Shown piece by piece: positions 23,801 through 31,268 of a stretch of 64,000 bases of DNA; positions within the stretch are counted from its first letter, which is position 1; every line of letters begins with the position of its first letter. The stretch covers positions 19,765,085 to 19,829,084 of the forward strand of contig OX463786.1 in the NCBI GenBank assembly GCA_949825025.1, in the 5' to 3' direction. Made by a program: the position numbers and the translations under genes. The notes below the pieces were generated by a model. It had not been told where the DNA came from, searched no databases, and was given only the letters and a program-made list of their open reading frames with translations. This stretch comes from Siphlonurus alternatus. Its lineage: Eukaryota > Arthropoda > Insecta > Ephemeroptera > Siphlonuridae.

Positions 23801-26800
23801 CAACACTGCAATTTTTAATACTGTTACCTGTTAAACTTTAATATAAAACTGTTATAATTTTTTTTTTTTTGCCTTTAAGGTAGAGATAACGCCGAACAGC
23901 TGTTCGACATAATCCTCTTTGATTAACATGTAAACCCTAGCAAATTGACAAAAATTCTGAAATTTTTTTGAGAGACAGATATTAGTGCCTAAAAGCCATA
24001 GAAAAGGTTTCAAAAACATTTAACGATCCGATTTTTTTAAATTAATTTTTTTAATTTTCAGCATAGGGCTTTCCCATCGAAAACCATACTAAAAAATTAA
24101 TTTAAAAAAATCGGATCGTTAAATGTTTTTTGAAACCTTTTCTGTCTTTTAGGCACTAATATCTGTCTCTCAAAAAAATTTCAGAATTTTCGTCAATTTG
24201 CTAAGGTTTACATGTTAATCAAAGAGGATTACGTCGAACGGCTGTTCGGCGTTATCTCTACCTTAAGATGCTTATTCTATTAGAATTTTTTATTTATGTA
24301 TTTTTCACTTTTAGTAATTAAAATTTAAATAAAACTAACCAAATTTAATTAATTAAAAAATATTTTAAAAAATAATTCACTTTAATTTTTAATACATTAT
24401 TTTATTTTACTCACATTTGTTTATTACTATATAATTATAAAAACAAAATAAGAACACGAATAAAAATTATACCAATATTACGACTATGACATGGATGATA
24501 TTTAATGACTATATGCGAGGTATGAAAGCAGAAAGACAAAATTTAGAGTCGTCTCAGAACAGTTCCCACTAGCAACCTTGTTATTCACTATGCCCCGTGT
24601 TTTTCTTACGGAGAATGGTAACTCCCTGTGGGAAATTTTCCGAGGCGACATGGAACTGTACACTATGTACACTAGGGCGCGGAGTGCTGCCAGGCCCATA
24701 GAGCAGCCTCGGAATTTTTTGAGGCGACTACGGTGAAACTGTACACTATGCTTACTATGTCTACTATGCTCACTAGGGTGCGGAGTGCTGCCAGGCCCAC
24801 AGAGCGGCCTCGGTGATGGAGAGGGAGGATAGTTAGCTCACTATACTCACTATGTATACCATGCTCACTATGTCTACTATGCTCACTAGGGTGCGGAGTG
24901 CTGCCAGGCCCACAGAGCGGCCTCGGTGATGGAGAGGGAAGACACAGAGGTGACAATCCGAGAACTGAAGGACGCTCTGTCGAACGCGAGTCAGGAGCGA
25001 GAACAGTACTCACTTCACCTGGAGGAGTTGATTTTGGAACACAACCTGAACACCACCATCTGTCCCGCCTCGTCGGTACGTATACCTCGCCTTTGTTGAA
25101 AATGGTCACCCATCCAACTTCTAACCACGTTCGGTGTTGCTTGACTTCGGTGATATAACGAGATCCGGTCAAGTGTACTGCGCTTCCCTCATAATATTTT
25201 CCTCAAAACCAAAACTAATTTTATTCATTTTAAAATGTTATTGTAAATTTATTATGTTTCTGAAATAATTATCAATAACTAAAAAAAAAAAAAAAAATAA
25301 TAAAAAATATAGGGGGCATTCACAAAGCCTTCAGGCCACATTTTAAAGCTCGATAATTTAAAGCCAGAAATTTTGGGTCTGAAAATCATGCCTAAAATCG
25401 GGCTTTAAATTATTGAGTCCTAAATGTAACCTAAATGCTTTGTGAATGCCCCTTATTAATAAAATTTAAAAATATGTTAAAATAAAAATTACTATTTTAA
25501 ATTTAATTCTTATTTTTTAAATTTAAAATGTAATAAAATATATTTACTTTATGATGTATATAATATTATATTATTTTATAAATTCTTTTACAACCTACAA
25601 ATTGTATTAAGTCTTCCAAAAAAATTTGAGTTCCTCTATATATCCTATGTGATTGTTTAATTAAAAATCCTTTATTGCTCTAAAATTAATATTTTAAAAT
25701 ATGATATATGTATGAAATTATTTAAGAAAGAAGGTGTTTTTAGATTACCAAATTAAAATATTTTATAGTGTTAATGAACGCATATTTGAATTTTTTAAAC
25801 ATAAAATTTTTAATGTATAGCGATTTATATATCTTTAAATTTTAGTAAAAGGGAATATCCATATCCATTCAGGGTATTCACAAGTTATTTTGTTAGTAAG
25901 TGAATACCCCTTGCAATGTCACACGAGCTAGGGAAATGCCCTAGACAGTATAACTTTATTGTTGACTATTTTTTCATAACATTTATTTTATATAGTTCAC
26001 ATGGTAATTCTTTTAAGTTATTTCTTGTATTTATGAGGTAGGGTTACATACCAACATTTTTACTGAAAGATAAAGCACTATTGTGTGTTCGTCGTATAAG
26101 AGCGTCATAAACATTATGATTTTTATATGACATGCATACTACCTTTGTTATAGGTATTCGTGAAGAGTTAAGAATGTAGACGTTATGACATTAGTAAATA
26201 AGGTCCAAAATTGAATACAATCTTTAAAAAAATATATTTATCTTGGTACAGTAATTTTGTTTTGATATATCGACCGTCCTTACAAAAGTTTTATCAGCTA
26301 CAAAATACAAATACTCGTGCTGGTTAATTTATAGTCTTAAAATTTAATATATTATTTAAATTTATTTATTCAGAAAAGAACATATATATATATGACACAC
26401 TTTACATAGACTATTACAATACACCCCAAAGAGTTTGGAAAACTTGTAAACGGGCCGGGAACGTAAATTTTTAAATAAATTTAAATATTATAAATAATAA
26501 TTTAAGATCAAAATTGCCGTTCCTTACCTTTATCAATGTACAGTTTGTTTAAATGATTAATGATTATTTTATGTAGATATGAACCTATTTGTAGTCAATT
26601 GTTAAAATTGTCGTCGCCTCGGAAAATTTCTCTTTGCAACCTTATTAATCACAATTAAAAATAACACAGGGCATGATGATTAACAAGGCTGCAAACCGAC
26701 CTTTGAAATATTGAATACATTAGATCCATAGATTGATGTAAAAGTATAACTTGATAAGGCACTTTATGCAACGCATCATATTCGTAATCGGATGGTCGTG

Positions 26801-29800
26801 AGTTCGATCCCAGGCACCGCCGCCAAACTTTTCACAAGTGACGGTTACTAAAGATCACCCACTCGTGCATCCGGGAGGTGATTGATGGTACCCTCTATCA
26901 ATTACCGACCATCCTGACTGAGGTTTCCATGGTTCCCTCAGTCACGACCAGATGCATTAATTTAAGCCATGGCCGTTCCTGTTTGGAAAGGACCCACAAA
27001 TCTCTAAGCAATATGCTAGGTCGGGTGTATGAAGAACCGGGAAGTTAAATTCAGTAACTTGTGTCCAGTACTCCCTACAACAGGGATCAGATATCAAATA
27101 AATTAATGAGATATTAGAATGTGAACATTTTAGTGGCTTAATCTAAAGAAGGGGTAAAAATATAGTACTGCATGTGATTTTTTTCAGATTTTTCTGAGAC
27201 CGGGAACTATTTTTAAAAAATTATTGAAAGACTATTTTGATGACGTCACGGGCGGCACTCCTTAAGAAACAGGATAGGGCAATGCCACCCGTGATGGCAT
27301 AAAATAGACTTTCAATAATTTTTTAAAAATAGTTCCTGGTCTCAAAAAAATCTGAAAAAATTCACAGTACTATATTTTTACCCCTTCTTTCGATTAAGCC
27401 ACTAAAATTTTCACATTCTAATATCTCATTGTTCTTAGAGCGAAGTGACGTCGACGGAGACGGAAGACATTGATGACGTCACTACCCTAGCTACGTCAGA
27501 CGAAGACCTCGGCACCGCAGCGCCAGGCAGCTACCAGTGGCTGTGTCACGAACTAGAACCAGGTTCTCCAAGCGGGGTTACCAGTCCTCTGGGTGAGGAG
27601 GTTGCTCAAGGTCATGCAGAGGTCAGTCAGGACAAGGACTGGCTTTACTGTGACCAGGACACGGAGGGCGGAGGATGGACGGTGAGTGGGTCTGTCATTA
27701 GCATATTGTCCCTCGTCCGGAATAGAGGTCGAGCGTGGCGCAGTGCATTGACCGGTTCTCGTTAGATCACCGAAGTCAGGCTACGTCGAGCGTGGTTAGT
27801 ACTTGGATGGGTGACCGTTTCAAGTAAAAAATACGCTGCTCCCTCCCTGGGGTAAATTCGTCTCGCTTTCCACCCAGTGCAGTGATGCACTTGTGTGTGG
27901 TTCCCCAGGCTTTGGACATCGCTTTGGTTCATTGAGAAAAAGTAGAGGTGTCCGTCCTGACTGAGGTTTTCCACGGTTCCCTCAGTCTCACCTCAGCGAA
28001 TGCTGGGACGCGTAAGCATGCAGGCCGTGGCCACTATCCGTTCCCTACCTTATCCCTACCCAGTACCCCGCCGCGAGCTGTGAGCTCTTATAGGGGATCC
28101 TTGTAAAAAAAAATAATAATAATGAGATAGCAGAAGAGAACACACATAATACGTATACTTTTATACAGAAATCATAATATATTATATATGTGCTCAATGG
28201 GTGACTAAACAAGGGTATCCCATTCACATTGATTATGTTCCTTTCAAAATATCATGGATAGTGAACATGTTAAATTTGATTATAAAATTGAATTGTATTT
28301 TCTTTTATTTTTTTGTCATAAATTTAAATCCCTGCTCATTTTTTGAAAAAAAAAAAAAAAAAGTGTGTTTGTGTATGAGTTGAGTATTAATATTTATAGT
28401 TAAAATTTTGACGTAAATATTTATTTTTGTCTTGTACAACCAAGTAAAAGTTTAAAATAAAATTTGAACTGCGACACGGATCCACTAATCATAGACATTT
28501 TCACAGGTGATACAACGTCGTGGTGATTTCGGGGAACCACGCGAGAATTTCACTCGTAAATGGTCGGACTACAAACGTGGGTTCGGGGACCTGAGGCGCG
28601 AGTTCTGGGCCGGAAATGACTTTCTCCACCGAGCCACGCATGGAGAACATCCTCTCCGACTGAGGGTGGAGTTGAGCGATTTTGAAGGAAACTCGAGGTG
28701 GGTACCTATGACATGACGACATTAAGTGGCTTGAATACATCGTATGTAAACCTTATGGTACAGATAATGTTGATCAGCTGTTTTTTTAGCTTCATTTGAT
28801 TAACATGTAATCCTTAGCAAAATCACATGTTATGTTTTTCAGAGGCAGATATCAGTGCCTAAAAGTCATAGAAAAAATACCAAAACAATTTAACGAACCG
28901 ATTTTTTTAAATTAATTTTTTAATTTTTCTCTACATGGGAAAGCCCTATGCTGGAAATTAAAAAAATTAATTAAAAAAAAAATCGTCTCGTTAAATTGTT
29001 TTGATAATTTTTTTATGGCTTTTAGGCACTGATATCTACCTGTAAAAAAATTTTCAGAATTTTTGTGAATTTGCTAAGGTTTACATGTTAATCAAAAGGT
29101 CCTACGTTAAACAGCTGACCGGCGTTATCTCTACCTTAAAGCACCTGGTACATGAAAACTCCCTTAATCGCTTCTGAAAGTTAAAAATCGCTCCCTCCCG
29201 CAGTTTCGCCGAGTACGCGGTGTTCCGAGTAGCCTCAGAAAGCGCCCTCTACCGGCTGCGTGTGGCGGGCTACTCAGGCAACGCCTCCGACTCTCTGGGG
29301 GCCCACAACGGCGTGGCGTTCAGCACGGTGGACCGGGACAACGACGAGGCCCCAGAGTGTTGTCCTTGCGCGCCATCGTACGGAGGGGGGTGGTGGTTCT
29401 ACAGGTGAGACGCTCGCAAAATGTTGACACCACAAACCTGGTTTGTCTACTCAGTCTATGGAGGCTTGGTGAACCAAAACTAATTTGATATTGATAGATT
29501 GGGTGTTCTTCTTACATCTAAATTTGCAAATCTGCAACTCTCTGTAGAAAATAAGGGAGGAGTAAAGTTCATGATGTTCAGAGTCGTACAGTTTTATAAT
29601 TTGAAATTTTACATTATTAGTATAGGGAATTCTTTTGACCTCTCTTTTTTATCAACATTTACATCATTATCATTGGTCGCTTTTTACACTGCTGATGCCC
29701 ACCCACGGCATTTACTGCTTGTGATTTTTGAACTGTTGACTGCCATGTATAAATAAACATCTAAAATTAAATTAATTTTTTATTCCTTCCGGAAGTAGCC

Positions 29801-30371
29801 GGAAGTGTGAAGTTTGCACTCTCCTGTTTGTAATTCAATATTAAAACATTACGGAGTGGTTTGAAGTAGAAGTATTGATGTATGAAATTGTAAGATAAAA
29901 AATCTTACACTTCTGAAGATATATCATATAAATTTGAATGTAGAACTTTTATATCGTTCACAGTTTGAATATTTTCATCCTCAACAACATACTTTTCTAA
30001 TATTTTTACGTGTTTTTACTTAAAAAGCATATAATTAAAATCTCATGATTATCAAAATATAATCTTATAAAGGAGACTAATTTTTAGTATTTCATCCTCA
30101 TTAAAACATAATCTCATCTCTTTTAATCTTAAGCGATGAACCAAAGGATGCATTTCATCTTAAAAAAGGTGACTCTGCTACAATTCCTTACTAAATTACT
30201 CTTGTTTCTTTCAGTTGTTTCGAGGCGAACCTCCACGGAAAATGGCACTCAGATCCTGGCGACAACTCTTATTTCCAGGGTCTCATCTGGGAACACTGGA
30301 GGGGCGACTATTCTCTGGCAGCCTCCGAAATGAAAATACGACCGGTAGACTTCGCGCCTAGACAAGAGTAG
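7046..30371 (+). CDS. Scabrous-like secreted coiled-coil protein with C-terminal fibrinogen-related domain, 12 exons
   Basis: Joining 7046-7069, 8682-8835, 13996-14102, 18490-18584, 18939-19146, 22360-22530, 23340-23543, 24908-25075, 27439-27681, 28507-28697, 29204-29404 and 30215-30371 gives 640 residues with compatible phases at all 11 junctions. Residues 1-21 form a signal peptide; an acidic, Ala/Glu-rich linker follows. Residues 60-370 are helical and heptad-rich (coiled coil). Residues about 410-634 form the fibrinogen-related domain: C413, C448 in YCDQDTEGGGW, a calcium-loop-like DRDND (565-569), the ECCPC cluster (574-577), GGWWFYSC (C590) and MKIRP near the end. Signal peptide, coiled coil and terminal fibrinogen domain is the architecture of scabrous, a secreted Notch-pathway modulator in insects; orthology is inferred. 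Angiopoietin-like or other fibrinogen-related lectins are alternatives. Sequons N347 and N369 are present. Confidence 0.85.
7696..7780. repeat. (CT)n microsatellite
   Basis: An uninterrupted CT dinucleotide run of about 85 bp lies in intron 1. Confidence 0.95.
7862..8022. repeat. Small foldback with 'tcgcc..ggaaaattt' ends
   Basis: 'tgtcgccctggaaattttcc' and 'tgcagcctctt' on the left answer 'aaggctgcaaaaggaaaatt' and 'tgcgacga' on the right. Related hairpins lie at 26590-26710 and 35770-35880. Confidence 0.5.
8682..8835 (+). CDS. Fibrinogen-related gene, exon 2
   Basis: The acceptor is ttcctccgcag and the donor TCGG|gtatgt, ending in phase 1. It encodes residues 9-59: the hydrophobic core LCLVLLCSTACQG, then an Ala/Glu-rich linker. 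Confidence 0.83.
8891..8961. repeat. (TC)n microsatellite
   Basis: A TC dinucleotide run of about 70 bp lies just downstream of exon 2. Confidence 0.95.
9178..9570. mobile_element. TTAA-flanked palindromic MITE, type GGTAGAGATAACGCC
   Basis: TTAA at 9178-9181 and 9567-9570 flanks arms beginning GGTAGAGATAACGCCGAACA. The halves are inverted copies meeting near 'gggctttcccatgg'. Relatives lie at 23875, 28753, 46015 and 50994. Confidence 0.75.
9864..10052. repeat. G/C-run foldback repeat
   Basis: 'aggggcggatccagc' on the left answers 'ggatccgcgcctg' on the right, and internal G runs face C runs. A related C-run fragment lies near 44050-44120. Open frames over it are glycine/proline shadows of the homopolymers. 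Confidence 0.55.
10093..10375 (+). mobile_element. tRNA-Thr-derived SINE
   Basis: The head holds a tRNA-like segment with loop gattCGTaatc (anticodon CGT, Thr) and B box GAGTTCGATCCC. The tail contains the core 'gaggtttcc.ttgttccct' and ends near 'aatatgctaggta'. A second copy lies at 26757-27040. Confidence 0.65.
10530..10650. repeat. Fragment of a dispersed repeat
   Basis: 'gcagagagatacagatttgt', 'gatgtaagaagagcacc' and 'ccacgcctccatagactgaa' recur inverted at 29455-29545 and partly at 35215-35265. Confidence 0.45.
10696..11265. mobile_element. hAT-type non-autonomous element built of GGATGCGCATCC hairpins, with 8-bp target duplication
   Basis: The element begins CAGGGACCGGATGC and ends GCATCCGATCCCTG. 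Exact 8-bp copies of CATAATTC flank it (10688-10695 and 11266-11273), as expected for a hAT insertion. The interior is two arrays of the palindrome GGATGCGCATCC and variants around an AT-rich spacer (about 10893-11030). There is no transposase. Open frames reading HLGCASGC or DAHPDA are shadows of the array. Confidence 0.85.
11274..13285. other. AT-rich part of intron 2, nothing recognised
   Basis: No gene or well-defined repeat could be assigned in this stretch. Confidence 0.5.
13286..13625. mobile_element. Palindromic MITE, 'ctctattcatttctgcag' family
   Basis: Inverted arms start 'aatggacaacata' and end with the near complement. Inner arms carry 'gctactctgaatttttttca' and 'tttaaataattattgaaag'. 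Relatives at 27108, 34772 and 38722 share the inner arms but differ in outer ends. Confidence 0.65.
13830..13995 (+). repeat. 63-bp tandem copies of the exon 3 splice acceptor and first codons
   Basis: A 63-bp unit containing 'tgtggttcacag' plus the exon 3 start CAGCTGGAGCGGTTCAA occurs with acceptors at 13869 and 13932 before the true acceptor at 13995. In the decoys the frame runs about a dozen codons, then meets TGA. Confidence 0.85.
13996..14102 (+). CDS. Fibrinogen-related gene, exon 3 (coiled coil)
   Basis: The acceptor ggttcacag supplies AG to complete GAG (Glu60). It encodes QLERFNTLYVGKLEAR and continues as an amphipathic helix to residue 95; the donor is CAG|gtcagt. Two decoy copies of acceptor plus exon start lie 63 and 126 bp upstream. 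Confidence 0.85.
14112..15344 (+). mobile_element. TA-flanked 1.2-kb TIR element, copy A
   Basis: The left end is CCCTGACTCCACGGCACAG; the right end is its inverted form, degraded after 'gtgccgtgga'. The preceding TA fits a TA target site. The element carries a small three-exon reading frame and recurs twice at 15.9-18.3 kb. Confidence 0.75.
14686..14978 (+). CDS. Small spliced reading frame inside element copy A (75 codons), function unknown
   Basis: Exon 14686-14793 (MRGPIIAFHS ... RLATYV) ends at GTG|gtgagt. Exon 14859-14978 follows the acceptor ataattttacag and ends in TAA. Joined, they encode 75 residues. A likely non-coding upstream exon ends AAGAAG|gtaaga near 14588, with acceptor ttttttacag at 14662. 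The frame is intact in all three copies of the element, once with a His-to-Leu change. It looks like captured host exons or a short element-encoded protein. I do not recognise the protein. Confidence 0.45.
15345..15855. other. AT-rich intron DNA between element copies
   Basis: No feature was recognised apart from runs of A and T. Confidence 0.5.
16097..17334 (+). mobile_element. Third copy of the 1.2-kb TIR element (copy B), nested in the inverted copy
   Basis: Intact ends CCCTGACTCCACGGCACAG and CTGTGCCGTGGAGTCAGGG bound the copy. It sits within the 'gctctccccc/gccccttctcc' tract of the older copy. Confidence 0.8.
16671..16963 (+). CDS. Small spliced reading frame, copy B
   Basis: Exons 16671-16778 and 16844-16963 encode the same 75-residue product as 14686-14978, with the same splice signals. 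Function is unknown. Confidence 0.4.
17472..17764 (-). CDS. Small spliced reading frame, inverted copy
   Basis: Exons 17764-17657 and 17591-17472 encode the same 75-residue frame with a His-to-Leu change early on. Splice signals are preserved. Confidence 0.4.
18490..18584 (+). CDS. Fibrinogen-related gene, exon 4 (coiled coil)
   Basis: The acceptor is ttgttccag and the donor AGCAG|gtgggt, phase 2. It encodes residues 96-126, a helical segment ending KALDRKVDLLS. Confidence 0.82.
18715..18938 (+). repeat. Decayed partial copies of the exon 5 acceptor and 5' coding sequence
   Basis: At 18801-18895 a copy has its own acceptor (atttcag, AG at 18807-18808) and an open frame very like exon 5 (EQERFMTLDKVTQLFAVEPQ), lacking one codon and ending in TAA without a donor. 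A smaller scrap at 18720-18751 keeps only 'cggttgagcctcaact'. Confidence 0.85.
18939..19146 (+). CDS. Fibrinogen-related gene, exon 5 (coiled coil)
   Basis: The acceptor is ccatttcag and the donor AAG|gtatta. Residues 127-196 include the heptad-like DNKVTQLLAVEPQLARVTAR. A decayed partial copy with its own acceptor lies 130 bp upstream. Confidence 0.85.
19150..20113. other. AT-rich intron 5 DNA
   Basis: No gene or defined repeat was recognised. Confidence 0.5.
20114..20857. repeat. Inverted duplication of a SINE plus its flank (arms about 365 bp)
   Basis: The left arm runs from 'taaactctgtacttggcag' through a T run (20159-20185) and a SINE body to the centre near 20477. The right arm is its inverse, ending in an A run (20767-20808) and the same flank. 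By eye the arms are nearly identical. A transcript would fold into a hairpin of about 740 nt. Confidence 0.85.
20860..21929. mobile_element. hAT-like element with CAGGGACCGCA ends
   Basis: The left end CAGGGACCGCAGGTGTATCC and the right end, inverted, CAGGGACCGCATGGGTATCC match at most positions. The interior has scattered GGGATACCCC-type motifs and a tRNA-like sequence. No clear 8-bp target duplication was found. No transposase frame is present. Confidence 0.55.
21119..21190 (-). tRNA. tRNA-like sequence or tRNA pseudogene, anticodon UCA
   Basis: On the minus strand, GACATG (21190-21185) can pair with TATGTC at the 3' end. There is an A-box-like TGTCCTAGTGG, an anticodon arm CAGA-CTTCAAA-TCTG giving UCA, and a B box GAGTTCGAG. 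A T run (GTTTTTT) follows within two bases, as for an RNA polymerase III terminator. The T stem has mismatches, spacing is one base short, and the long arm of tRNA-Sec is absent, so a pseudogene or SINE head is likely. Confidence 0.35.
22360..22530 (+). CDS. Fibrinogen-related gene, exon 6 (coiled coil)
   Basis: The acceptor is gttttccag and the donor GAG|gtggga. It encodes residues 197-253, with cysteine 226 a possible interchain disulfide position. Confidence 0.85.
22560..22860. repeat. Short direct duplication and a dispersed repeat fragment
   Basis: The phrase 'gtcagtagtactttaaggtc' occurs twice about 85 bp apart. From 22675 a fragment ('cttcttgagcataaaatatt', 'cctcactttgagcgaggagg') matches inverted elements at 34205-34440 and 35886-36316. 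Confidence 0.45.
23340..23543 (+). CDS. Fibrinogen-related gene, exon 7 (coiled coil)
   Basis: The acceptor is ttgttacag and the donor CAG|gtgagg. Residues 254-321 include ALGKAFRRLASPLRRTWRAL and an NRT sequon. GC content is visibly higher than in the flanking introns. Confidence 0.85.
23875..24266. mobile_element. TTAA-flanked palindromic MITE, type GGTAGAGATAACGCC
   Basis: TTAA at 23875-23878 and 24263-24266 bounds a copy close to that at 9178-9570, including the GAACAGCTG next to each end. Confidence 0.75.
24680..24907 (+). repeat. Tandem partial copies of the exon 8 acceptor and first codons
   Basis: 'ggagtgctgccaggccca' plus 'agagcggcctcgg' occurs three times, with acceptor AGs at 24693, 24794 and the true one at 24907 (spacing 101 and 113 bp). 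The second copy keeps ten exon codons, then stops at TAG. Confidence 0.85.
24908..25075 (+). CDS. Fibrinogen-related gene, exon 8 (end of coiled coil)
   Basis: The acceptor is gctgccag and the donor TCG|gtacgt. Residues 322-377 form a helix ending in NTTICPASS, with C373 and sequon N369. Two decoy copies of the acceptor and first codons lie upstream (acceptors at 24693 and 24794). Confidence 0.85.
25096..25190 (-). mobile_element. 5S-rRNA-derived SINE head fragment
   Basis: On the minus strand the phrases 'gatctcgttatatcaccgaa', 'acgtggttagaagttggatg' and 'ggtgacc' are those of the 3' half of 5S rRNA, with changes. It begins 20 bp into the intron after exon 8. Confidence 0.65.
25312..25457. 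mobile_element. Short hairpin MITE, GGGGCATTCACAAAGC ends
   Basis: 'ggggcattcacaaagc' on the left answers 'gctttgtgaatgcccc' on the right with a palindromic interior. The ends resemble PIF/Harbinger-type MITEs. A relative lies at 36007-36193. Confidence 0.6.
25460..26589. other. AT-rich intron 8 DNA
   Basis: No gene or clear repeat was recognised. Confidence 0.5.
26590..26710. repeat. Small foldback, 'tcgcctcggaaaatt' family
   Basis: 'tttgcaaccttattaatcac' on the left answers 'gatgattaacaaggctgcaa' on the right. It is related to the hairpins at 7862 and 35770. Confidence 0.45.
26757..27040 (+). mobile_element. tRNA-Thr-derived SINE
   Basis: The head 'attcgtaatcggatggtcgt' and B box GAGTTCGATCCC match the copy at 10093. 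The body carries 'actgaggtttccatggttcc', and the tail ends near 'aatatgctaggtcgg'. Confidence 0.7.
27108..27429. mobile_element. Palindromic MITE abutting exon 9
   Basis: Outer arms 'gagatattagaatgtgaa' and the inverse 'ttcacattctaatatctc' enclose the shared inner arms of this family, with GATGACGTCACGGG near the centre. The right end lies only 9 bp before exon 9, so the branch-point region of that intron is element-derived. Confidence 0.7.
27439..27681 (+). CDS. Fibrinogen-related gene, exon 9 (acidic hinge and start of fibrinogen domain)
   Basis: The acceptor is ttcttag and the donor ACG|gtgagt. Residues 378-458 comprise an Asp/Glu/Thr-rich hinge, then WLC (C413) and YCDQDTEGGGWT, the classic opening of a fibrinogen C-terminal domain. 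A MITE ends 9 bp before the exon. Confidence 0.92.
27740..28106 (+). mobile_element. 5S-rRNA-derived SINE, near complete
   Basis: The head 'ggttctcgttagatcaccga', 'gtggttagtacttggatggg' and 'tgaccg' is the 3' half of 5S rRNA. The body is the same as in the inverted duplication at 20114-20857, and an A-rich tail follows 'ggggatccttg'. The head carries internal 5S promoter elements, as in SINE3-type elements. Confidence 0.75.
28507..28697 (+). CDS. Fibrinogen-related gene, exon 10
   Basis: The acceptor is ttttcacag and the donor TCGAG|gtgggt, phase 2. Residues 459-521 include RRGDFGEPRENFTRKW, YKRGFG, EFWAGNDFLH and LRVEL, core fibrinogen-domain motifs. Confidence 0.93.
28753..29139. mobile_element. 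Palindromic MITE, diverged GGTAGAGATAACGCC type
   Basis: The right end reads GGCGTTATCTCTACCTTAA; the left end is diverged ('ttatggtacagataatgttg'). The interior palindrome is conserved. Confidence 0.65.
29204..29404 (+). CDS. Fibrinogen-related gene, exon 11
   Basis: The acceptor is ctcccgcag and the donor TACAG|gtgaga, phase 2. Residues 522-588 include GYSGNASDSLGAHNG, the DRDND calcium loop and ECCPCAPSYGGGWWFY. Confidence 0.93.
29405..30214. other. Intron 11 with a dispersed repeat fragment
   Basis: 29455-29545 is an inverted relative of 10530-10650. The rest is AT-rich with no recognised gene. Confidence 0.5.
30215..30371 (+). CDS. Fibrinogen-related gene, exon 12 (stop)
   Basis: The acceptor is gtttctttcag. 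Residues 589-640 include SCFEANLHGKWH, GLIWEHWRGDYSL and MKIRP, then a short tail before TAG at 30369-30371. Confidence 0.93.
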
Positions 30372-30401
30372 GGGCAGGGTCGGACTGGCAAGACAGGGAC
30401 G

Positions 30402-30565
30402 TAAAGGTGCATTTCTATGGAGCGGGGAAAGCGAGAAAATCAGAGGCTAGGGATTTCCTCATCCTGTGGAGAGCGATTTTATCGCCAACATGGCCGCCAT
30501 ACGAGATTGAAGCAAGTGCGCTTTTCTCGATCCGCGAAGCCCTTCTTCATGGAAATGCACCTTTA
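30402..30565. mobile_element. Short TIR element in the presumed 3' UTR, AAAGGTGCATTTC ends
   Basis: TAAAGGTGCATTTCTATGGA on the left answers 'catggaaatgcacctttat' on the right. It starts 30 bp after the stop codon of the fibrinogen-related gene. Confidence 0.6.
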
Positions 30566-30566
30566 T

Positions 30567-30687
30567 GGGCACGATTTACGAAGGGAGATCTCCAAATTTC
30601 TCACTTTACCACGTTTAGTGTCATTGAATTTAGGATGATGCTAACTGCGGTTAGTGAGAAATCTGGATAACTTCGTGAATCGTGCCT
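30567..30687. mobile_element. Short hairpin MITE, GGCACGATTTACGAAG ends
   Basis: GGGCACGATTTACGAAG on the left answers CTTCGTGAATCGTGCC on the right. It adjoins the preceding element. A half copy with 'cttcgtgaatcgcacc' lies near 44710-44726. Confidence 0.6.
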
Positions 30688-30689
30688 AA

Positions 30690-31268
30690 AATATACACTA
30701 ATCGTTACATTTAATTGGTTTTCGTCGTGCTTGTATCGCTCTTAGTCATTGGTAGCCGTTTTGACATCACTGGCCAAATGACACACGAGCGGATCCGATG
30801 AAGACAAAATTAAAAGTAACGGCTAGTGTACGCATTACAGGTAGCAGGGGCCACTCTAATTAAAGAGGGTTCTGAACTGTCTGAAGTCAATTTTTTATAT
30901 GTTCTATGGGTTAAAAATTAGAGAGAACATTTGGTATCCTTGACCAGTGGCCAGCCGTGCCTGAATTATAGGGAGACAAGACAAGAGTTTCTAAAATAGT
31001 CGACTGGAGTGAAGTGATAGAAGAAAATAATGAAGAGCTAGCTTAGAAGATGTTAGATGTCAGAGAAGTGATTGCTAAAAAAAGAGACCAGAGCAAGTGT
31101 TTTGAAGATGCTTGACTACGGTGGAGTGATATAAATTTTTACAAAGAAAAATCAGAGAGTTATTAAAAATGTTCGACTAATAGTGTAGAGTGAACTCTGT
31201 TGGAGGCAAATAAGACCATAGAGCTTCAGAGATGTTTTACTGCCCTAGTTGAAAAATTACGTCATCAA
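30690..31268. other. Intergenic DNA after the fibrinogen-related gene
   Basis: No gene was recognised. Confidence 0.4.

Noticed and set aside
24672..25172. 166-codon minus-strand frame over exon 8
   Set aside because: It is antisense to exon 8 and its decoy copies; the plus strand has correct splice sites and a coiled-coil translation.
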